A stretch of 64,000 nucleotides of DNA from Varroa destructor (taxonomy: Eukaryota > Arthropoda > Arachnida > Mesostigmata > Varroidae): contig NW_019211457.1 of assembly GCF_002443255.2 (NCBI RefSeq), positions 50,740,242-50,804,241 of the forward strand. Direction: 5' to 3'. The translations under genes and the position numbers were made by a program. Positions 15,301 through 28,232 of this stretch are shown piece after piece. The stretch's first letter is position 1; each line of letters begins with the position of its first letter. Under the pieces are notes generated by a model. That model searched no databases. It saw only the letters and a list, made by a program, of their open reading frames with translations, and had not been told where the DNA came from.

Positions 15301-17368
15301 TGGTAAGAAGTGCATTTAGAGCAGACATTTAATTGCCCTCCTGTTTCAGTTATTTTTTCGTTCATCATAGCTTCTAACGGTATCTGAGGTAGGTCAATTT
15401 CTTCTACTTACTGCAGCTGCAAACGGTATGATGATATGGCCCGTTCTTGAACAACAGCAGCTGTAACAAGGACAATGGGGTCAGCTAATAAACTGTCACT
15501 GGCGATATATCGATGCTGTTGCTCTTCAAACTAGTCGGCTTAAATCCAGTAATCTTAGTTGGGTTCAACAGACAGCCCGTGACCGACTATAGGATCCGTT
15601 ACCTACAACAGCTACTGTTAACAGTAGCGTTGGATGTTGCCGTGTTCACAGCACTGACGTCGTCGGCGACGAACGTATCCCGCTGCAGTCGTCCCGGTCT
15701 AAATAGCCCAGAGCTCCTGTGGTTAGAAGGTCTAAAGCGCGCTGTTCTGCAGGCGTCGCTCTGGCCACTCGAGATGTCCATGCGCGTGGGCAGGAGCCTG
15801 TTCCAACAACGGGCCTGCTTCCTTACTGCCGCTGTTGCTACGAGGTTCGAATGTTTGTTACCGCACTGGGGTTCTAGCTCCGGCACAGGTTATCTTCGAC
15901 CGTCTTTATGTTATTTAGGTGTAATCGGCCACGCGCAAGTTTTTCCACGCTCCAAAACTTTTCATGGAAAAGCAGCGAAAGCAGGCTTCTGCATCTCGAA
16001 CATCATTAGAGATAGTAGATAATGCTGTCCAATCTCTGCCATAGGAATCTCACTAATAATTATTGACCGCTCGATTGAACTGGCCCTAAAGTAGACGTTG
16101 ATACGCTGACAGGGAAACGTTACAGGAAACCTAGAAGTAAAGTGATGAAAGGGAAACGTCTGAAAGCTAACACGAGCATTCAACTGAAATCATCGCGACT
16201 GCTCAGCAACTGGTAGGATTCAATAGTATTGCCAAAAACAGACAATGTAAAAGGACAATCGATATAGTCAAATTCGCTTACATATGTTCGCAATACTCAT
16301 TGTTCTATAAAAATAATAAGCGAGTGCGTTTTCTATGAAGGTCTTTTTGGGATGGCAGCCGCATCGCCTGAGGCAGCATGCAGTGTGCAGCACCAGCAAG
16401 AAGTAAGCCAATAAAAAGTTCGATCTGCCAGCTTTGCGGGAATCTTTGCTGTTTGCACTGGACTACGATTTTCGAATGGAGAACAAGACGAATTGGACGA
16501 GGCAGAAAGAAGCCGAGTTAACTTGTAGACGACACCAGGCCTTGAGTTCAAGCATTTTCCCCATCTTCGTCTCTACTGCTGCTTCCATATGGAGTTCTCT
16601 GACCCGCGTCGTATGCTGCTGATAATGTTGGATGAGTCGACGTTGTACTCATTCATAAGATTTAAATAACGTTCTCCAGCAGAAGGGCGGTCCAAAGACA
16701 GGCACACATTCATGACACAGATACACACAGACTCACACAAACACAGACGCAAATAGACACAGACATACACCGACTTACTTGTGGTCTCTGAGGTTCGCTT
16801 CATTTACACGAAATTTGCACAAAGATATTCCGCGCACTTAAGCTCGTGGTCACTATTCCGGGTGCCAACAGGAAAGCTGTGCTCACCTTATTCCCAGCCA
16901 AATCAGCCAAATACAAATAAATCTCTCGTAATGTGTGCGGGTGAACGCTGAATGAAAAGACTGCTCTTGTTAGACTGGCGGGCTTGTGACAGGTATAGCT
17001 CATTTCTCCTTCGTCTACAAAAGTGTAATAAGGGCAATGTGATAAATTAGAATTTTGGTATTCTACAAATAGGTTGCTTTAATTATTCACCATATTTGTT
17101 GACCAATAGCAATTGCAGTAGTGAGTTGTGAAAATGTCTTCCTATGCAGTGTTGTTTAATCAAAGGAGTGTTCCTTGGGAAAAAGTACGTTTCTAGAGGT
17201 GAGCTAAGGCTCGCGGTGGCAGTCTGGCTAAATGGGTTCAAGCTTGAGTACAGACCACTTTCCGTTGTTGACGTCCAAGAGTTCATTGCCATCTTTTATG
17301 TCTGATATGTGCGCTATGACAATACAACTTATTGTATCTACACATAGTCTTGAATATTGATGTGTGCT

Positions 17369-17388
17369 AATATATATATATATATATG
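17369..17388. repeat. (TA)n microsatellite upstream of plastin
   Basis: An alternating TA run of about 20 bases, roughly 300 bases upstream of the proposed plastin promoter. Confidence 0.9.
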
Positions 17389-17686
17389 TATTTAGTCTTC
17401 GAAAGTTAACGTCATCTAAGGCAGGCAAAACATTGTAACAATTGGTAGTATGGTTTTACTCTAATTACTATTGGATGTAAATGTATTTAAAGGTGTTTGA
17501 AATTTTATTTTGTTTTTAAACATGAAACGTGTGACTATTTTGAGGTAAATACGCCTTGGGCTCGAAGGAGACTGATAGGAATAGTCACATGGATGAGATA
17601 GAAATTAGAACAAATTATATTCGGTGTCATTTGTTATATTGTATCGTTGAAGGGCTTGTTTTAATGACAATAACGGCAAGGTTCCT

Positions 17687-17719
17687 TATAAGGATTCGCG
17701 CATCGCGCGTATAGTCAGT
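17687..17719 (+). promoter_or_regulatory. TATA box plus TCAGT initiator, probable plastin core promoter
   Basis: TATAAG starts at 17687 and TCAGTG at 17715-17720. The initiator A at 17717 lies 30 bases after the first T of the TATA box, which is the spacing expected of a focused RNA polymerase II promoter. TCAGT is the classic arthropod initiator. Thirteen bases later comes ATGATGGAG, followed at once by a donor-like GTGAGT (17739). The next confident exon on this strand is plastin at 18687, so I assign the promoter to plastin. The spacing and motifs are seen directly; use in the cell is inferred. Confidence 0.5.
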
Positions 17720-17729
17720 GATCGACTCC

Positions 17730-20700
17730 ATGATGGAGGTGAGTGAAAACAGGAGACAACAACAATTACCCGATGAGTTAGCAACAGTTTTTTCCATTTA
17801 CGCTTTGCTGTTCAACCGGTAATTGTGCTATTTATGATGTTCGACATCTTCAGTTAATGTCACGTTAGATGTTGGTTTGTTATTGTCATATTGTTATTGT
17901 AAATGGCACGAACGTTCACCAGCGGTATGGCCCAAGGCGCGACGTTGCACAAAGCTTATCTTTTCAATGCGGAAGCCTGTATTTAAAATTTAGGGAAGAT
18001 TTTCGCTACTGACTATTTAACTTAACGAGACGCTCATCTTGCTTTCTGTGATGACTATTGCCGTATGGAATATGGAAAAATAAATAGGAAGTTGCCAATA
18101 TAAGCTATTCCGTACAACTATAATCGATAAAAAAAACAGTTGTGTATTGCTCACGTGTACTAGGCAGAGAAAACTGTGTCAGAAACAGCTGCTTGTCTTC
18201 GTCGTTCCTAGCACGATGTTGATATTTAGTTTAGTTAATTCAAATTAGTTTTTAAATAAAAAGGGCTGTGAAGTAAAGATACCCGCTGCGGTACTCAACC
18301 ACAGAAGGGCATTTTTGCTATTGCAAAATCATTGCATAATGTTGGGAGTGATTCGGCAATGAGTGGACCTCTTTATCACCGCATGCTGACTCGGCCACAG
18401 AGCGTACTTAGGTTGGAATAATCCAAAAAAATTCATGACTAATATGTACACCGACCTTACGATAGCTCGTTGTCACGAGCTGCCCATAGCCATGCCCATG
18501 TGGGTACTGAACCACGTCTCGCTACTTGCGCGCTGTATAGCGATAGGACAGGTTCGATAGTTCAGAATTTTATGGGTACATTATAAATAAGATAATGATA
18601 TATTAAGGTGAAATATTTTGTTTGAAATTATTTTGTCATATTAGGTGCATTTTTAACACGACCACCCTCTGTTCTTTTGTTTACAGCTAGAAAACAATGG
18701 CTTTGTTAACCTTTCGGACCTGAAGGAGGCTCTTGATCTCGTCGGCGTTAAGATGCCTCAATGGCAAATTCGCAATCTCACCGAGGACATGTCCAAAGAG
18801 GTAGAACATTCTTTTTAAATATGTATATAGGTACAATTGTCCTTTTCTAAATTTGATGGGCATATTCATTGACAATTTATGTTATTTCAGCGTTAAGCTC
18901 TGCTTCCCTCACTGCTTCAACTACCATTAGATAAAGTGATAAAACGATTTTGATAGATTAAGCAATGTGATGGCTGAAATAGGGCGAAGGTACAGAAGAA
19001 AAGATGGTGAAATGGGTTAATGTAAAGAAAAGGAAAGCTTTAGATTCGAGATGAAAGTGGGTAAAGTCGATCAAAGTAGAAAAGTATAGGAAGTCGAAAA
19101 AAGAGTGGCATAGCATGGCTGTGTATGCACAAAATATGGGAAGGATTCATTGGGTGATTACATGGAAGCTTGCATTGCTTTCAATGGAAAGTGGGTTGCG
19201 TAGTAAAAAAAAATTTGGTGGCAATCTCCAAACGCGTCCATAAGTGTATTTACATGTCTTACAAATGTTACCGATTTCAACAAACAAATTAAAAACATAG
19301 TACTATTTATGAAAACATTAACGCTAAGTCGCATCCTGACATAAACGTTTTTATGTTACCTGTGAAAAAGTGATCCAAGACCTAGTCCACTTCATAAATC
19401 TCTCAACTGTAAACAACAAATAGCGTTACAGATTTTTCTACTGTTCGTACATCTGGGGTCTTCTTAGTTTTTTGGTCAATGTCTGATTGTGGTTACATCG
19501 AAATGTATTCACTGCAGAACTTTCACTGTGGCTGAACACGTTTGCCTATTTGAACAAGAACAACGGCCACCAAACATTGAACTGGTCATCTGTATTATAA
19601 TGTAAGATCTTTTGTGAAAGAAAAATCATAATCATCAGTAAGAATATACTTGTGGGTACTAGATCAGCTGCCAGAGAAGCATTCTGCAAAAATCACCATG
19701 AAATTTGTTAATTCTTATAAAGTAATTAAATGTTAAATTAAAGGGTAAATTACTCGTGTTAATTTAAGTCATTTGAGGATGTGTTCGGTATGTCTGTTGA
19801 GTTATTAGCATGTTAAAATTAAGCAAAAAATATTATAACAAGAGTATTTGGTATATGATCTACGAATGTTTAGGTTAGAAAAACGCAATAATTCCAATTG
19901 CTGCTACCGTGGGATATTATGGAATGGTAGTATCATTTATGATTCCACATGAAAGGCCTTGTAAATGTGAAGCATATTAACTCGCGCATTAAATTGATTT
20001 CCCGATTCCGCTCCATAGGGGAAATTAAAGGATCCATCAAAATTAAGTTTCGAAGAGTTCCAAAAGTTATACACGGACTTGCGTTCAAAGGACGAAAGTG
20101 TTCACTTCAAAAAGGCGATTCAAAAAAATGAAAAAGTGAAGACCATTGGAGGATCATCAAACGCCTCATCTGAAGGTAAGCATGTGGTCTTCAAATAGCC
20201 CACAATCGGTTAAGCAGCATTTTCAACAGGCGTCCATTTTTAACAGAAAGTTATTTCACCATCTCGTAGAATTTTGTCTTCAAATATGCATCGTATTGAC
20301 TCGTTAGGTATCCTAAAAATTCACTTCTAATAATCAGAATCTTGTAATGTAACTAACGTAAAGGATTCTGAAAGATGACGTGTGGGAAAAGAGTATAACC
20401 AATAAAACGTTCAATTCTTTATTGTCAGGAACGACACATTCGGTACGATTCGAAGAGGAGTTTGCCTTCGCGTCGTGGATGAATCGGGAACTGGGCGGAG
20501 ATCCCGACCTTGTCAAGATTCTGCCTATCAATGAACAAGATGGATCCCTCTACGAAAAGATGAAGGATGGAATTTTGCTATGGTCAGTTCCTCATATATA
20601 CCCTTTCATTAATTCTGTCCTATATGCGAAAAAGCACCTACCGAGCATCCCTAGTTTCATGAATTCAATACACTCAGCCATAGCATTCAATTGCTCTCAT

Positions 20701-22730
20701 AATTCAATCATCATTGGATCATTGGTCATCATGCAAAATAAGAATTGCATTTGTAGCGGTTTATTTTAACATTCTCTATGCGACACTTTTTACTGTTTAC
20801 TCTCGATTTGCAACAGCAAAATGATCAACAAATCATGCCCAGACACGATTGACGAGAGGGCCATCAATAAGAAAAACCTTTCCGTTTATACTAAGCATGA
20901 AAACTTGACGTTAGCGCTCAACTCCGCGCAGGCCATTGGATGCTATATCATCAACATTGACGCACACGACCTCAGCAAAGGAGTGAAGCACCTTGTACTT
21001 GCCCTTCTATGGCAAATCATTAAGGTACGTGATTCCATGATGTAACTTGTGTCATCCCATTTTTCCTCCCAATTTGGTTCGACAAGACGTTTTTTCCAAT
21101 GTTTATCCACGTTATTTGTGTAGCGTTTCGGTTGTTGAATTGAAATTGAAAGCATAACAAGTTAGTAATTGACGTGTTGTTACAAGTTGACGTATTGTTG
21201 TGTGCTTTTTCTTCTGAGTTCTCCGCATATGCGTGTATTTACACCTTCCCTTTTTCCAGATCGGTTTATTCAGCACCATATCACTGGTTCAGTGCCCGGG
21301 CCTGGTCGCTCTTCTTGAGGACGGCGAAGAGATCGCAGAGCTCAATAAGCTTTCGCAGGAAAGCATCCTGCTGCGTTGGGTGAATCATCACCTTGCCAAG
21401 AGCCAGTGCAACCGCAAGATGACCAATTTCACATCGGACATCAAAGATTCCGAGATCTACACGTACCTGTTGCAGCAGATCGCCCCACAGACTGCCGGTG
21501 TTCATGTGCACGCTATGACTGAGCCTGACTTAGTGAAAAGAGCTGATATCATGCTTGACCAAGCTGATAAACTGGGCTGCCGTCAGTTCGTTTCACCCAA
21601 GGACGTTGTCGAGGGAAATAACAAATTGAACATGCTCTTCCTCGCCAACTTGTTTAATAACCACCCGGCCCTAGACAAGCCCGAGGGTCCACTCGAACTC
21701 GATGACATCGAGGAATCTCGCGAAGAAAAGACGTGCAGAAACTGGATGAACTCAATGGGCGTCTCGCCGTACGTCAATTGGCTCTATTCCGACCTTGCGG
21801 ATGGTCTCATCATCTTCCAATTGTTTGACATCATCAGGCCGAGGGTTGTCAATTGGCAGCGCGTGCATCGTACGTTTAGCAAACTCAAGGGCTTTATGGA
21901 GAAACTAGAAAATTGCAATTATGCCGTTGAATTGGCCGTTAAAGAATTCCGGTTCTCGTTAGTCGGCGTTGCGGGTCAGGACATCAACGATGGAAATGCA
22001 ACACTGACGCTAGCAGTCGTCTGGCAGCTGATGCGCGCCTACACTCTAAATCTGCTGTCCAAATGTAAAGGTACTGGACAGCCAGTAGTTGAAAAAGAAA
22101 TCGTAGAATGGGTCAACGCAAAGCTGGCCGCAGCAGGAAAGGAAAGCCGAATCGGGTCGTTCCAGGATCAGGCTATCGCCACTTCACGGCCCGTGCTCGA
22201 TCTTGTGGACGCCATCACACCCGGTGCAATTAACTATTCACAGGTAAGTGTGTACACCGAATGTGCTGCAACTGCCGACTATATATGCAGTTCCAAAAAG
22301 TATAACGAGGTACATGCTTCTAAAGACATCGCTCCCTTATCTAGAACGCTCTATGTCTTAACTGTTTATTCTTACGCATGTGAAAATAAAAAATGAATGG
22401 TTGTCACCGCTGTCATTGGTAGCGAACGCAATGCTCATAGCACGCTTGGTCACAGCGCTTAGTTGAGGTTGGTGACCTTCAAAATCTAATACCGCTATTC
22501 TCTCTAAGCTGACGGCAGGCATTGTTGTATCATTTTAGGTAAAACCTGGCGACAACGAGGAGGAACGGCTAGGCAATGCTAAATATGCAATTTCGATTGC
22601 TCGTAAGACTGGAGCTCGAATTTACGCTTTGCCAGAAGATATTGCCGAGGTTAAGCCGAAAATGGTCATGACGGTGTTCGCCTGTCTAATGGCTCGCGAT
22701 TACGTACCCAACATGGGCGCCAAGGAGTAA
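17730..22730 (+). CDS. Fimbrin/plastin, actin-bundling protein (spliced gene)
   Basis: Plastins cross-link actin filaments into bundles in the cytoplasm. Confident exons are 18687-18800, 20019-20175, 20429-20582, 20817-21024, 21260-22243 and 22539-22730 (stop TAA 22728-22730). All have AG/GT borders and compatible phases. A putative first exon, 17730-17738 (Met-Met-Glu), is in phase with the second. The product is about 605 aa against roughly 627-630 in vertebrate plastins. In order it has EF-hand remnants (about 1-75), CH1 from about 101 (with [14 protein letters not shown] and LALLWQIIK), CH2 from about 247, a [14 protein letters not shown] linker, CH3 from about 370 ([19 protein letters not shown]) and CH4 from about 492, ending [17 protein letters not shown]. 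The exon encoding the entering helix of EF-hand 1 was not found, so the true N-terminus may be longer. Assignment to plastin is very secure; the first exon is tentative. Confidence 0.9.
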
Positions 22731-23276
22731 GCAGCCTTACGTCAGCTCCCATCGTACAGCTGCCGCTGTTGTTGCTTTCCTGGTTTTAGGAAGGTGTCTG
22801 GAGAAGACAGGGCGACTATCTGCTATGCCTGTAGACCGCAACGGTGGAAAATATCGTAATTATTATCATTATTACTAATTATCAATCCTTGCCGTTATTT
22901 CCCGCTTGCAGCTGTGATGGCATGATGAAGGCCTGACCATCAATAATGCAAACCCCCATGATTTTCTAATGCCATGACGAACATTAATATTCACTAGAGA
23001 ATGAAAGTCTTCACATCCGCAAGGCCGTGTCGAATCCCCGAACGTTGCCAATACCTGCACACCGACAGACACACAAAGGGACGGACAGACACATAGAATA
23101 ATGAACGGGGTATGCTATTGCTGATGTACTATTGTAATAATAATAATACGACTCTAGAGGAGGTCCAAGAGATGCAAATGAAGCCTAGATTAGGTCACTC
23201 TACGGGAGTCCACACAGGCCTTTGGGCGAAGGAACTTCAACTATAATCGATCAATCGATAGTTCGATCGATATGCG

Positions 23277-23282
23277 AATAAA
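23277..23282 (+). terminator. Possible plastin poly(A) signal AATAAA
   Basis: This is the first AATAAA I noticed after the plastin stop, about 550 bases downstream. It implies a 3' UTR of around 570 bases. Just before it are three ATCGAT motifs within 26 bases (23246-23271). Assignment rests only on position. Confidence 0.35.
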
Positions 23283-23353
23283 TAGATAGGTTGTAAGTTA
23301 ACAAGACAGGAATATTGAACTACGGAGAGACAGAGACAGACAAACAGACACAT

Positions 23354-23370
23354 AGAGAGAGAGAGAGAGA
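23354..23370. repeat. (AG)n microsatellite
   Basis: A run of about eight AG dinucleotides within a wider GACAGA/CAGACA-rich purine stretch (about 23330-23370), downstream of plastin. Confidence 0.9.
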
Positions 23371-26348
23371 TACGTGAAGGTAGAGAAAAAAAAGTGCCAC
23401 TGAAAACGCGGATACGTCACTCAATTAAGGTCTCTCCCTAAATAACTGGTTACGGTGAAATATTGCAGATGTACGCCACAGTAGCATATTGATCGGCCCA
23501 TATAATAACAACAATCAGAAGTAAGTGATGAGATCAAATACGATCAGATTGTAAATGGCCGTAGAAGCAGTATGCGCGTAATTTTGTTGATTGTAGTGAT
23601 GATGGCACAAAATGCATTGGGGTGACGAAAACATAGTAGCTTCATGGCAAGTTGGCTTCATTTTCGAATGAAACAGCACCATTCTGATTCGTTTTATGAA
23701 TCAATATTATATTGATTTTTACGACGTCGTGAATATGTGTGCCCATGGTAATAAAAAGCAATCGATGAACTGACAGAGCTTTTTTTGGCTTTGCTCAGAC
23801 GTATCAGTTATGACCATTTCATAACGTTTGCGGACCCTTCCCCCCTGAAGAAAAAACAAAGCATAATTATCCTCAATGACTACGATAGAATAAGACAATG
23901 TCAAGAAAATTTGGTTCCTGTGGCTCAAATCAACCTATTCCAATTGTCAATAGGGTGCTTGGTACACAGGCATGCAACACAGCTGTAAGCAGGTGATAGT
24001 AGTAACATGTGGCGGGGAGAACTTGCAAATTGTTCTTGCCACTAAACGATACGTGGCGGAGGATGTTGATGCTGTGAGTCGATCGTTACGAGTGAATGAC
24101 TGATCTACGTGCACGCTATGACGGAAGAAGATCTAAAGGTAGCATATTAATGCATACAAGACAGGTTACGCACGTTAGCATTGTAGAAGTCAGCGATATT
24201 TTCAGTCCCGGTGAATCATCGTGTTGACGAAGAAACACGCATGTATGGATATAGAAAGACGTGCGGAACATTCGATACGTACATAATACAATTCCATTAT
24301 TGTACTGTTCATAATCTGAATGATACTGGATGTAAAGGTCGGATTCGAAATCGCGCATCGCTTTAGGATTTCGGGAAAGAGTGAACGCAGACTCAATGCA
24401 AAGTGATCGCGTAAGTGTAGACAAAATGTGAATCGTCAAAATATGCGACAAAGGCAGAACGTCGGCAAAGACTTGAACGGTAAAATTTGGCCCCATGCCG
24501 ACAGGCGAATATAAATGCGGAGAAAAAATACAATCCTGTAATATATTTAGGTGTGTAATAGCAGAGGCGGTATCGTCGTTTATTTTTGTACGTTGTCCTT
24601 GAGCAGGAGAGAAGTAAGCGGACATTTTTTACAATGGTTATATTATTATCGTTATGATTACTGACATCATTCGAATATCACCAATCAGCGATGGGATAAA
24701 TCAGGAAACAAATGCTTTTCACCATGTGACGACGAATTACATTGGATTTGATGACTAATTCATTAATGGTTATTGTTATTATTGCAAAAAGCAACTTCAT
24801 AATCACACTAGCCTAGCCGTACATTTAAAAATTACGTCCTCATATATTTAAAACAAATACGTATCTATACAAAAGCATTGCACTGGCATTCCAACCTTTC
24901 GATTGAAGCTGTGTGTGTCTGCATGTATAACGAAGTGAGTAAACTAAAAACAATAAGGGAAGCAAAATAATTAGCATAGAAATGGAATGTACTATCAAAC
25001 GTTAAAACTGAAGTCAAGATGATTTTTGCTCCCAGTGAAGGATCTAACACCTTTCATGTGCGCCTACGTTGAATCACTGTATTCTGCGCATTAAATAGAC
25101 GCGTAAGTTAAGACGTCCACAAGCTTCCAACTAGCGTCGAAATTATTTCGTCTGCTCTGGTGCGCGCCATTTTTAATGATCTGCATTTCTGTTGATGCTC
25201 TCGATTCTACGCAGTATTATGGACTAGACGAGGATAATTTCGTATTGGAGAACTGTTGCAAATTCGCAACATGATATTTTTAGTATATCCATATTATTGA
25301 ACCTCGTCATTCTGTTAATAGAAGCATATGCATGCAGTGAAGAAATTTGGCAGCATATGTCATAATCGAATATAGATGTCATCTGCAAAGTGGACAATGC
25401 GATGTGATTAATATTATTAAGATACAAACGTGTAGAAAGTAAATAAAAAGTAGAAAAATGAGGTAGTTGACAATTGGCGATAACAACAATAACAACAAAC
25501 GCCAAAAATGATGCCGCCGAATTATAAACAGAAGATAATTTTCTACTCATTCCATTTTTATTCCATTCTGATTCCCTTTTTAGTTATTGGTAACATCAAA
25601 ACGTCTACACCAATAGGGTCAAAGGAACATTCGTTTTACACGAGCGCAGTTACTGCCTTTAGGTGACCATGTGCTGATTTTTGATGTCGGTTACAACTGT
25701 TACTGGCATTGAAAAAATGCTAGCATCCTTCCCAAGCAAAGCAGAAGCAAATAATTTTGGAGCGAATCAAACAAACATTAAATTAAGTAATTATTATAAT
25801 TAATGAATCGGCTTTATATACATGCATATGAAAGCGATGATATAATCGTTTGTTCAACGAGTTAATCAATGCACATATTAACCAATTGGCGCCGCTGGGG
25901 ACTAAGACAGCTACCAGCTTCTTCCAGTTGATTGCGTGCCTTTACATAATCTATTCCAAAACAAATTGCCAAGCAAATCTTTATATAGAGTATATTATTA
26001 TGTATCGATAACAAACAGGCGCCCTAAATATTTCCGTTCTTCCAGGATAACACTAATAATAACAATAATGATCACACTGAAAGTCAACATGTAATGAGCA
26101 GGAAGTCGCTAATAACAATATTAATACATTGCTATTACAAGCTCATTGTTCTTAAATAGGCACCCACCGGCACAGAGATAATGGCAGAAAACTACCAGAA
26201 AAACAAATGAAATTTCGGTAAAGAAGTACCATTTGAAGAAAAGATCATATGTGCTATTGAATATTTTTAGACTCTCTCTGCTACTTATGTTGATGCTCTG
26301 CACCGTTTTCGTTTGGTTTTTGGCACCCATTTCCCTCAATTGTTATTT

Positions 26349-26362
26349 ATATACATATACAT

Positions 26363-26405
<43 letters not shown>

Positions 26406-26420
26406 AAATATATACATATT
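26349..26420. repeat. Composite (AT)n/(ATAC)n microsatellite
   Basis: ATAC-type units lead into a pure alternating AT run (26371-26403), followed by further TATAC units. A second, shorter AT run is at 26547-26565. Confidence 0.95.
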
Positions 26421-28226
26421 ATATTTGAACTCCACGGCAAAACAATATCGATATGAAAATTTCAAATGCTGTTAATGATATCGATGGATTTAATCTTGCT
26501 AATCCATGAGCCATAAATATAAAAATCTATAAAATACAACAACCCAATATATATATATATATATACAAGGTAAAACAAAAGTGGGGTTACAATTGAAGCG
26601 TTATCTGACGAAACTAGAAAACAGCTTTTTTTTAATTGGAAACCTACTTCTGGCCTACCATGTATAGATATATACGAAGTAGCAGTTAATAAGTTCATTG
26701 AGTGCTATTCATCTATCCGAATGAACGACATACGTCAGTCACATACATTGGACAAGGAAAAACCTTAACTGCAGTCAACACTAGTATGAAATAGGTTCAC
26801 CTGTACAAGAGTTGTTCTTGATTTACGAGTGTTGATTACATTAATCTTATTCCTTTAGGCTGTCCTTTTATGATATTATCATAATTAAAATATGATTTGA
26901 CACTTAGTCAATGTTGTAACTGTTGTTTTCTATAGTATTTATGCGCCTTCTCTTTCTTCTAATGCCCAAGATACAACGGGACATTCATAATTCATCAGTG
27001 GATCACTATTAGTACGAATATTGCTATCGTTATTATTATTATTATTGCCACAATTGAGTACTTGAGTGCTTGAAGTTGTATAGTGCCAAAGACCTGGAAT
27101 GAAAGGTCAGGCCTGATGTTTTTGTCCGGCTATAGTGAACCAGCATGGCTGGCTGAATGGACTGTGTATGCTCAAGTGAAGAAAACAAGTTGAGAAAAGC
27201 AGTAAATATAAATATTACGAAAACGAATAAACAGAGGCTATGAAGACTAAAGAAAGGAAGAAAATCGATATGTGATGCATCTGTTGCTTGAATACAGAGT
27301 GACGCGAAGAAGTATTGAAAGCAACAGTAGGAGCGGGAAAGAGCTTCACTAAATAGGACCTATTATAGATGGGCCTTTTAAAGGCTGAATCTACCGAAGA
27401 ATCGTGACGCGAAATTGGGATTAAGTCAAGAATACGAAGAAAAATGCCAAGCGCTGAATCGCAGTTGTTTGGACATATACAAAATAACAGAGTGAGCGTC
27501 AATGCTGTACAATGTAAGTGATGCACATGATGATAATAATTACGATAGGATGAACGACAGGATAAATAAACTCAGAGGCTTTATACAAAAAACAAATGTG
27601 CCACACGATTTAGGTAGAAAAGACTTTTTGATCGACATTAATTGTCATTATCGATAATACCTAGTTAAACTAGCAAAACAAGGACGAGCTGAAATATGGT
27701 GCTGCATAATAGTTGGGATTTAGTATTCGTTTATATAAGATTTATATGTCCTATTTGCAGAATAACTAATTTTTAAGAAAATATAAAATCACGCAAAAAT
27801 GGGCTCTATCATGAGAATGATCATAAATAGGATTTCCTAGGTCATTTGAAATAAGCCTGTATGACGTACTCGACGCATTAAAATTCGTTCAATTAAATTC
27901 GTCAAATTTAAAACACGAGGTCTAGGCTCTAGGCACCCAGTTAAGCACGGCTAATCCTTAATCAAGAAGTACAAAAGAACCAAGTAGATCTGAGTTCTCA
28001 AACTAGTTGAATTTATTATTAGTATTATGCATATATTACACTCGTCAGCATATTTGAGTAAGATATATGCTTAGTACGTAGCATTTTACGAAACATACTT
28101 TTTGTTAAATATAGCGCTGATTTTATTATTGCATCACCGCTTTAACAACCTGGCGTAAAAATCTGCAAGCGAAGATTTTTCGCTATAAAATCACTTATTT
28201 CCTAACCTTCTCTTGCCCATTATATT

Positions 28227-28232
28227 TTTATT
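28227..28232 (-). terminator. TXNDC9 poly(A) signal overlapping the stop codon
   Basis: On the minus strand the sequence reads TGAATAAAA: the last A of the TGA stop (28232-28234) is the first A of AATAAA. The 3' UTR would then be only about 15-35 bases. Confidence 0.55.

Larger units (their letters stand above)
1..17686. other. Gene-poor AT-rich spacer, no supportable gene
   Basis: I find no conserved coding sequence here on either strand. The open frames are short (mostly under 110 codons), overlap each other on both strands, have no recognisable motif and show no matching exon borders. The longest, at 15513-16022 (+), lies in a locally GC-richer patch where long frames arise by chance. The stretch holds simple repeats, a C tract and one perfect hairpin, listed separately. 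The right end abuts the plastin core promoter. It could contain 5' exons or enhancers of plastin, or exons too short to recognise by eye. Confidence 0.6.
22731..28226. other. Intergenic spacer between convergent plastin and TXNDC9
   Basis: No conserved coding segment is seen after the plastin stop until the TXNDC9 terminator on the other strand. The longest open frame (24116-24625, minus, 169 codons) has no recognisable motif, no splice signals I trust and an amino-acid mix typical of chance frames. The spacer includes the plastin 3' UTR and several dinucleotide repeats. Confidence 0.6.

Noticed and set aside
15513..16022. 169-codon plus-strand frame and an overlapping 95-codon minus-strand frame
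   Set aside because: Both strands are open over the same GC-richer patch, there is no recognisable motif and there are no convincing splice or start signals.
24116..24625. 169-codon minus-strand frame
   Set aside because: The composition looks random, there is no conserved motif, and it lies within a repeat-bearing spacer.
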